In this document: positions 7,525 to 11,206 of the stretch, piece after piece
Layout: each line of letters starts with the position of its first letter
Numbering within the stretch: position 1 is the first letter of the stretch
From: Planctomycetota bacterium
GTDB lineage: Bacteria; Planctomycetota; B15-G4
DNA length: 11,206 bases
Reading direction: 5' to 3'
Assembly (NCBI GenBank): GCA_003644265.1
Contig: QNBX01000148.1
Coordinates: forward strand, 1-11,206
Program-made: the position numbers and the translations under genes
The notes under the pieces: model-generated
Database searches by the model: none
The model's input: the letters and a program-made list of their open reading frames with translations, nothing else
What the model was told of the DNA's origin: nothing

Positions 7525-7840
7525 AACCGGTTCCATCGGGGGAGGGCAGGGCAACAGCCCGGATCGCCTGGCGCCAGCCTCCGAACCTACGCGTCGGAGA
7601 CCGCCCCGGAGCTCGCGGACAGCCAGCGTGGCCAGGCGGTGCCCGGCGATGTCTTCTGACCAGAGTATCCCCTGCCTGGCGGGAGCGCGAGGCATCTGGG
7701 CGCCGGGAGGCCGAAGCCGGTGCGAGGGCGCCCGACCGCAAGACCGGCTCTTGCCGGCTCTTGCCAGGTCAGCCCGGGTCAGCGAGGGTCAGCCAGGGCC
7801 GGGCGGGGCCGGGCGAGGCCACGAGCGGCGGGGCTCCCGC
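7525..7840. other. Intergenic region between add and the cytochrome gene
   Basis: A 316-base gap with genes on the minus strand on both sides. The in-frame extension of the cytochrome up to 7695 is open but reads as atypical protein. The half next to add holds a 10-bp-period array (7744-7823). The promoter of the cytochrome unit should lie here; GATACT on the minus strand near 7670 is a weak -10 candidate with no matching -35. No RNA gene or clear Rho-independent terminator (hairpin plus T run) is seen. Confidence 0.6.
7744..7823. repeat. Degenerate 10-bp-period tandem array, eight units
   Basis: Read in steps of ten from 7744, the units are CCGGCTCTTG twice, then CCAGGTCAGC, CCGGGTCAGC, GAGGGTCAGC, CAGGGCCGGG, CGGGGCCGGG and CGAGGCCACG. 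Adjacent units are more alike than distant ones, as in a decaying tandem duplication series. GGTCAGC recurs exactly at 7767, 7777 and 7787. It begins 17 bases beyond the add stop on the minus strand. Short stems are possible, such as GCAAGA (7738-7743) with TCTTGC (7749-7754), but no T run follows, so a terminator role is not shown. Confidence 0.75.
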
Positions 7841-8860
7841 TCAGCCGCGAGACGCCAGCCGCGCCTTCAGCGCCTCGCGCTCGGCCTGATCCAGGAAGGC
7901 CGCGTCGGCCGAGGCCTGCTGCAGCCCGGCCAGGTCCTCCAGCGAGAGGCCGAAGGCGTCGGCGGCCAGGAGCAGCTCGCCGCTGAGGGTGATGCCGGAG
8001 ACCGAGGGGTCGTCGGTGTTGATGGTCACCAGCTGGCCCGCCGCGCGCAGGGCGCCGAAGGGGTGCTCGGCCAGGCTGGCCACCGCGCCCGTCTGCAGGT
8101 TGCTGGTGAGGCAGCACTCGATGGCCACGCCGGCGTCCAGCACGCGCTGGGCCAGGGCCGGGTCGTCGCGCAGGGCCACGCCGTGGCCGATACGCGTGGC
8201 GGCCAGCAGGTCGAGGGCCTCGGCCACCGACTCGGGCCCCGCGGCCTCGCCGGCGTGGATCGTGAGCGGCAGGCCGCCCTCCCGCGCTCGGGCCAGGGTG
8301 GCGGCCAGGGGCGCGCCGGGCAGGTCTTCGGGGCCGGCCAGGTCCATGGCCACCACGCCGCGCTGGCGCCGGGCGAGCGACAGCTGCACCAGCTCGTCGT
8401 TGATGGCGAGGCTCAGAGGGCGGTAGCAGCAGACGATGGCCGTGGCGCTGATGCCGCTGGCGGCGGCGCCCTGGGCCAGGCCGTCCAGGATGTCGTCCAA
8501 CACCTGCGCGGCGCTCTGCTCGGGACCGGCCTGGAGCGCCGGACAGAAGCGCGCCTCCAGGTGCACCACGCCGTCGGCGGCTGCGTCCTGCACCAGCTCG
8601 GCGGCCACGCGCCGCATGGCCCCGGGCACCGACAGCACGGGGTAGAAGCTCTCGAACACGCCCAGAAAGTCGCGCAGGCTGCGGCAGGCGTCGGTGGCGC
8701 GCACGTGGGGCAGCAGGCCGGCCACGTCGTCGGCGGGCAGGGGCACGCCGCCGGCGCGCGCGATGTCCAGCAGGGTCTGCGGGCGCACCGCACCGTCCAC
8801 GTGGCAGTGCAGATCGACCTTGGGCAGGGCCGCCACAGCATCTGGGCTGGGGCTGCTCAT
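7841..8860 (-). CDS. add: Adenosine deaminase family protein
   Basis: Zinc-dependent deaminase of the adenosine/AMP deaminase superfamily, converting adenosine to inosine plus ammonia in purine salvage; cytoplasmic. The 339 residues match the usual bacterial length. Active-site motifs are all present: HCHVDGA with metal ligands His18 and His20, HAGE with His202 and catalytic Glu205, RIGHG with His226, and NTDDPSVSG with metal ligand Asp283 and neighbouring Asp284. NTDDP followed by SGITLSGE favours adenosine deaminase over adenine deaminase. The motif before the last strand reads CLTSNLQT where many relatives have CPxSN, a small departure near the substrate pocket. The ATG overlaps the speA stop as ATGA, with AGGAG 8 bases upstream, so the start is secure and translation is probably coupled to speA. 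Substrate may be adenosine or a related nucleoside; the family is firm and the exact substrate less so. Confidence 0.9.
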   Translation of the reverse strand: MSSPSPDAVAALPKVDLHCHVDGAVRPQTLLDIARAGGVPLPADDVAGLLPHVRATDACRSLRDFLGVFESFYPVLSVPGAMRRVAAELVQDAAADGVVHLEARFCPALQAGPEQSAAQVLDDILDGLAQGAAASGISATAIVCCYRPLSLAINDELVQLSLARRQRGVVAMDLAGPEDLPGAPLAATLARAREGGLPLTIHAGEAAGPESVAEALDLLAATRIGHGVALRDDPALAQRVLDAGVAIECCLTSNLQTGAVASLAEHPFGALRAAGQLVTINTDDPSVSGITLSGELLLAADAFGLSLEDLAGLQQASADAAFLDQAEREALKARLASRG

Positions 8861-10959
8861 GCGCTGGGCTCCTGGCGCGGGTCGGGGGCGGACGCGGCGG
8901 GCGCGGCGGGCGCGGCGGGCGTGGCGCTCGCGGCGGGCGTGGCGGGCGCAGGCCCGGTCGCCAAGTCGGGCTCAGTCGCCGGCGCGGACGCGGGCTCGAC
9001 ATCGTCTTCCAGCTCGACGCGGTCGGCGTGGCGCACGGTCTTGACCGAGCGCGCCGTGAGGTAGGTGTTGCCCGCCAGGTTGGCCAGCAGGTCCTCGCGC
9101 AGCCCGTCGGCCTCCGCGCGCGTGAGCTGCCCCGCCGTCACCAACCGGTCCAGCGAGAGGTCGAAGCGCCCCACCAGCCAGCCCTCGTCGTAGCCCACGT
9201 AGGCCAGCACTTCGCCCACCGACTCGCCCTGCACGTGCTGCGCGAGGTGCACCTGGCCCTGCTCGTCCACCTCGACGTGCACGGTGTCGGTGTCGCCGAA
9301 CAGGTTGTGCAGGTCGCCCAGGGTCTCCTGGTAGGCGCCCACCATGCAGATGGCCAGCAGATAGCGCTCGCCGGGGCGCAGCTCGTGCACCTCCAGCACC
9401 TGCTTCAAGTCGCGCCGATCGGGAAAGCGGTCGAGCTTGCCGTCGCTATCGCAGGTCATGTCGCCCAGCACCGCCGAGGCGCGGGGCTGCTCGTTCAGGC
9501 GCTGGATCGGCATGACCGGGAACACCTGCCGGATGGCCCAGTGATCCGGCGCCGACTGGAAGACCGAGAAGTTGCAGAAGTAGGTGTCGGCCAGGCGGGC
9601 CGCGAGGCCCTGCAGGTCCTCGGGCACGTGGTCGAGGGTCTCGCACAGCCGCGCCACGCGGTCGCAGGTCACAAAGAACAAGTCCTCGCACAGGGCGCGC
9701 GTGGGCAGGTCGAGCAGCCCGAGGCCGAAGCGCGAGAGCATCTCGTCCCGCAGGCTGAGGGCCTCGTGATAGACCTCGTGCACGCTCTTGGCGGACAGCA
9801 TGTCCAGGTTGTCGCGGAACTCGGCCACCAGCCCGTGCTCGCCGGGGCTGAGCGGGGGCTCGTCGCCGTCGCGGGCCGGGCGCGTGGCGCCGGTGACCTC
9901 CACGATCATGACGGAGTGGTGCGCGGTGAGCGCGCGGCCCGATTCGGTGACGATGTCCGGCGACGCCAGGCCCGCCTCGCGGCAGGCCTCGTGGATGCTC
10001 CAGACCACGTCGTTGGCGTACTCCTGCATGGAGTAGTTCATGGACGAGTGGTCGTCGGTGCGGCTGCCGTCGTAGTCGACCGCCAGGCCGCCGCCCACGT
10101 CGAAGGTGTCCAGCGGGCAGCCCAGGCGGGAGAGCTCGACGTACAGGCGCGCGCCCTCGCGCAGGGCCGCCTTCCAGGGGCGGATGGCCGAGACCTGGCT
10201 GCCGATGTGGAAGTGCAACAGCCGCACGCGCTGCACGAGATCGACCTCGCGCAGCCAGCTCACGCACTCCACCAGCTGGCTTGCGGAGAGGCCGAACTTG
10301 GCGCGATCGCCCGAGCTGGCCTCCCAGCGCCCCGTGCCCCGGCTGGCCAGGCGGCTGCGCAGCCCCAGCCAGGGCGCGGCCTCGCGGCCCTCGCGCTCCA
10401 GCACCCGCGACAGGGTCTCGATCTCGGAGGGCTTCTCGATCACCACCAGCACCTCGTGGCCCACGCGCACCGCCAGGCAGGCCAGCTCGATGTAGGTCTC
10501 GTCCTTGTAGCCGTTGCAGATGACGAGGCTGGGTCGCTCCAGCAGGGCCAGCACGGCCATCAGCTCGGGCTTGCTGCCCACCTCGAGCCCCAGGCCGATC
10601 TCTTTACCGGCGCGCAGCAGGCCCTCCACGACTTGGCGCTCCTGGTTGACCTTGATGGGGTAGACCGGGCGGTAGCGCCCGCCGAAGCCCGCCTCGCTGG
10701 AGGCGCTGGCAAAGGCCCCGGCCATGGCGCCCAGGCGGTGGCCCAGGATGCCGTCGAAGCGCACCAGCAGCGGCGCGGACAGCCCCCGGGCGGCGGCCAG
10801 ATCGACAATGGACGTCAGCCGGGCGCCGGCGCCGGTGCCACGGGGGCGAACGCACAGAAAACCGCCCTGATCCACGGAGAAGTAGGGCGCGCCCCACCCG
10901 GGCAAGCTGTACAGCTCAGCGCTCTTCTCGGTGGTCCAACCCTCGTGCAGCGGCGCCAT
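8857..10959 (-). CDS. speA: Biosynthetic arginine decarboxylase
   Basis: PLP-dependent fold-III arginine decarboxylase, converting arginine to agmatine plus CO2 as the first step of the agmatine route to putrescine; cytoplasmic. The 700-residue product begins with the family-typical WTTEKSAELYSLPGWGAPYF (8-27). The PLP lysine is Lys103 in YPIKVNQ. HFHIGSQ (249-255) and FDVGGGLAVDYDG (286-298) are the barrel phosphate-binding and Gly-rich motifs, and CDSDGK (503-508) supplies the active-site Cys/Asp region of the C-terminal beta domain. EFRDNLDMLSAKSVHEVYHEA and the surrounding helical insert are typical of SpeA rather than of ornithine or diaminopimelate decarboxylases. The ATG at 10959 has GAGG 8 bases upstream. 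Residues about 655-700 form an Ala/Pro-rich tail not expected in the family. The stop overlaps the add start by four bases. No agmatinase or agmatine deiminase gene is visible nearby. Confidence 0.95.
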   Translation of the reverse strand: MAPLHEGWTTEKSAELYSLPGWGAPYFSVDQGGFLCVRPRGTGAGARLTSIVDLAAARGLSAPLLVRFDGILGHRLGAMAGAFASASSEAGFGGRYRPVYPIKVNQERQVVEGLLRAGKEIGLGLEVGSKPELMAVLALLERPSLVICNGYKDETYIELACLAVRVGHEVLVVIEKPSEIETLSRVLEREGREAAPWLGLRSRLASRGTGRWEASSGDRAKFGLSASQLVECVSWLREVDLVQRVRLLHFHIGSQVSAIRPWKAALREGARLYVELSRLGCPLDTFDVGGGLAVDYDGSRTDDHSSMNYSMQEYANDVVWSIHEACREAGLASPDIVTESGRALTAHHSVMIVEVTGATRPARDGDEPPLSPGEHGLVAEFRDNLDMLSAKSVHEVYHEALSLRDEMLSRFGLGLLDLPTRALCEDLFFVTCDRVARLCETLDHVPEDLQGLAARLADTYFCNFSVFQSAPDHWAIRQVFPVMPIQRLNEQPRASAVLGDMTCDSDGKLDRFPDRRDLKQVLEVHELRPGERYLLAICMVGAYQETLGDLHNLFGDTDTVHVEVDEQGQVHLAQHVQGESVGEVLAYVGYDEGWLVGRFDLSLDRLVTAGQLTRAEADGLREDLLANLAGNTYLTARSVKTVRHADRVELEDDVEPASAPATEPDLATGPAPATPAASATPAAPAAPAASAPDPRQEPSA
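8869..8873 (-). promoter_or_regulatory. Shine-Dalgarno site of add inside speA
   Basis: AGGAG on the minus strand, within the last codons of speA and 8 bases before the add ATG at 8860. Together with the ATGA overlap it fixes the add start and points to coupled translation. Confidence 0.75.
8894..8947 (-). repeat. 9-bp tandem repeat encoding the Ala/Pro tail of SpeA
   Basis: Six 9-bp units on the plus strand: GCGGCGGGC three times (8894-8920), GTGGCGCTC, GCGGCGGGC and GTGGCGGGC. On the minus strand the three-residue period produces Pro-Ala-Ala-type repeats at the SpeA C-terminus. The repeat keeps the frame, so it adds tail length without disturbing the catalytic domains. Confidence 0.85.
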
Positions 10960-10980
10960 GGCAGCACCCTCGGGGAGCCT

Positions 10981-11008
10981 CCACAGGAGCGCAAACGGGC
11001 GCTCGTGG
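10981..11008 (-). promoter_or_regulatory. Hairpin in the speA 5' leader
   Basis: CCAC+GAGCGC pairs with GCGCTC+GTGG around a 6-base loop, with a 2-base bulge, giving a 10-bp GC-rich helix. On the minus-strand transcript it ends 21 bases before the speA ATG, just ahead of the Shine-Dalgarno site at 10968-10971. No T run follows, so it is not a standard terminator. A regulatory or mRNA-stabilising role is a guess; a weak -10-like TATGCT lies at 11019-11024 with no good -35. Confidence 0.35.
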
Positions 11009-11066
11009 GGAGCGGCGGAGCATAGCAGAGGCCGCTCGGCAGCGTGGTCCTGCCGGCCGCTCTCAA

Positions 11067-11092
11067 CCCCCTGTAGCCAGCGTCGCAGGGGG
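11067..11092. other. GC-rich inverted repeat between tRNA-Gly and speA
   Basis: CCCCCTG (11067-11073) is perfectly complementary to CAGGGGG (11086-11092) around a 12-base loop. On the minus strand a T6 run (11095-11100) comes directly after the tRNA and before the hairpin, the reverse of the usual terminator order. It may help end or process the tRNA transcript; this is not demonstrated. Confidence 0.4.
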
Positions 11093-11101
11093 GAGAAAAA
11101 A

Positions 11102-11176
11102 TGGAGCGGGTGATCGGAATTGAACCGACGACAATCACGTTGGCAACGTGATGCTCTACCACTGAGCTACACCCGC
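11102..11176 (-). tRNA. tRNA-Gly (anticodon GCC)
   Basis: A 75-nt cloverleaf on the minus strand. The acceptor stem is GCGGGTG with CACCCGC (7 bp), the D-stem is GCTC/GAGC, the anticodon stem is TCACG/CGTGA around loop TTGCCAA (anticodon GCC, plus-strand 11142-11144), there is a 5-base variable region, and the T-arm is GTCGG/CCGAT with a 7-base TTCAATT loop. Discriminator base U73 fits bacterial glycine tRNAs, and CCA is encoded (11102-11104). It reads GGC and GGU glycine codons. It precedes speA on the same strand. Confidence 0.96.
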
Positions 11177-11206
11177 TCGCGGTCAGATGGGCGTGTCGTA
11201 CAAGGA

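Noticed and set aside
5317..7659. Long plus-strand open frame opposite the cytochrome gene
   Set aside because: It is the antisense shadow of a gene with five haem motifs and membrane segments, and has no recognisable domain of its own.
7525..7695. N-terminal extension of the cytochrome to the ATG at 7695
   Set aside because: The extra 57 residues are Arg/Gly/Pro rich and unlike a signal or membrane segment. The product from 7524 starts sensibly just before the first membrane helix, although this remains unproven.
7738..7763. Rho-independent terminator for add
   Set aside because: Short 5- to 6-bp stems can form, but no T run follows and the stems arise from the 10-bp repeat itself.
9028..11025. 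Long plus-strand open frame opposite speA
   Set aside because: Shadow of the arginine decarboxylase reading frame, with biased residue content (rich in His, Gln, Ala and Val) and no known motifs.
1..11206. CRISPR array, insertion sequence or integrated element
   Set aside because: No spaced direct repeats, transposase, integrase or terminal inverted repeats were seen. The tRNA-Gly gene has no visible duplicated end within the window.

Overview
This is an 11.2 kb stretch of a very GC-rich bacterial chromosome (estimated by eye at roughly 70% G+C). Long antisense open frames are common, as expected at this base composition. The lineage cannot be fixed from the window. A gp19-type contractile-tail tube protein, a large FG-GAP/ASPIC-UnbV/TPR protein, a membrane-anchored multihaem cytochrome c and a long biosynthetic arginine decarboxylase would suit a high-GC Planctomycetota, Myxococcota or related environmental bacterium. 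That placement is inference.

Layout from left to right. (1) Bases 2-1786, plus strand: the C-terminal part of an S9-family prolyl-oligopeptidase-type serine peptidase. Its beginning lies outside the window. (2) 1854-2354, minus: a complete 166-residue gp19-like tail/injection-system tube protein, convergent with the peptidase and with no other tail genes beside it. (3) 2553-5345 and 5350-7524, minus: a two-gene unit transcribed from right to left. A cytochrome with a b-type-like membrane domain and five c-type haem motifs comes first. A membrane-anchored FG-GAP beta-propeller/ASPIC-UnbV/TPR protein follows, with 4 bases between the genes. (4) 7525-7840: an intergenic region carrying a 10-bp-period degenerate tandem array. 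(5) 7841-8860 and 8857-10959, minus: an arginine decarboxylase (speA) followed by an adenosine-deaminase-family gene (add), joined by an ATGA overlap. (6) 11102-11176, minus: tRNA-Gly(GCC) with an encoded CCA end.

How the genes may work together. speA and add look translationally coupled. SpeA makes agmatine for polyamine synthesis, and the deaminase acts on adenosine or possibly a related nucleoside by-product. The cytochrome and the FG-GAP protein probably form an envelope electron-transfer or surface module, because both are N-terminally anchored and have their large domains outside the cytoplasm. The tube protein has a clear family identity but no sheath, baseplate, spike or ATPase gene in view. 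It is therefore either an orphan or the edge of something beyond the left end.

The best candidates for something undescribed are the cytochrome plus FG-GAP/ASPIC/TPR pair and the orphan tube gene. Several low-complexity insertions also stand out: an Asn-Ser/Asn-Gly tract, a Gly-rich insert within the ASPIC/UnbV domain, a Gly-Ala-Glu-Pro tail and an Ala-Pro tail. They suggest that short in-frame repeats expand readily in this genome.
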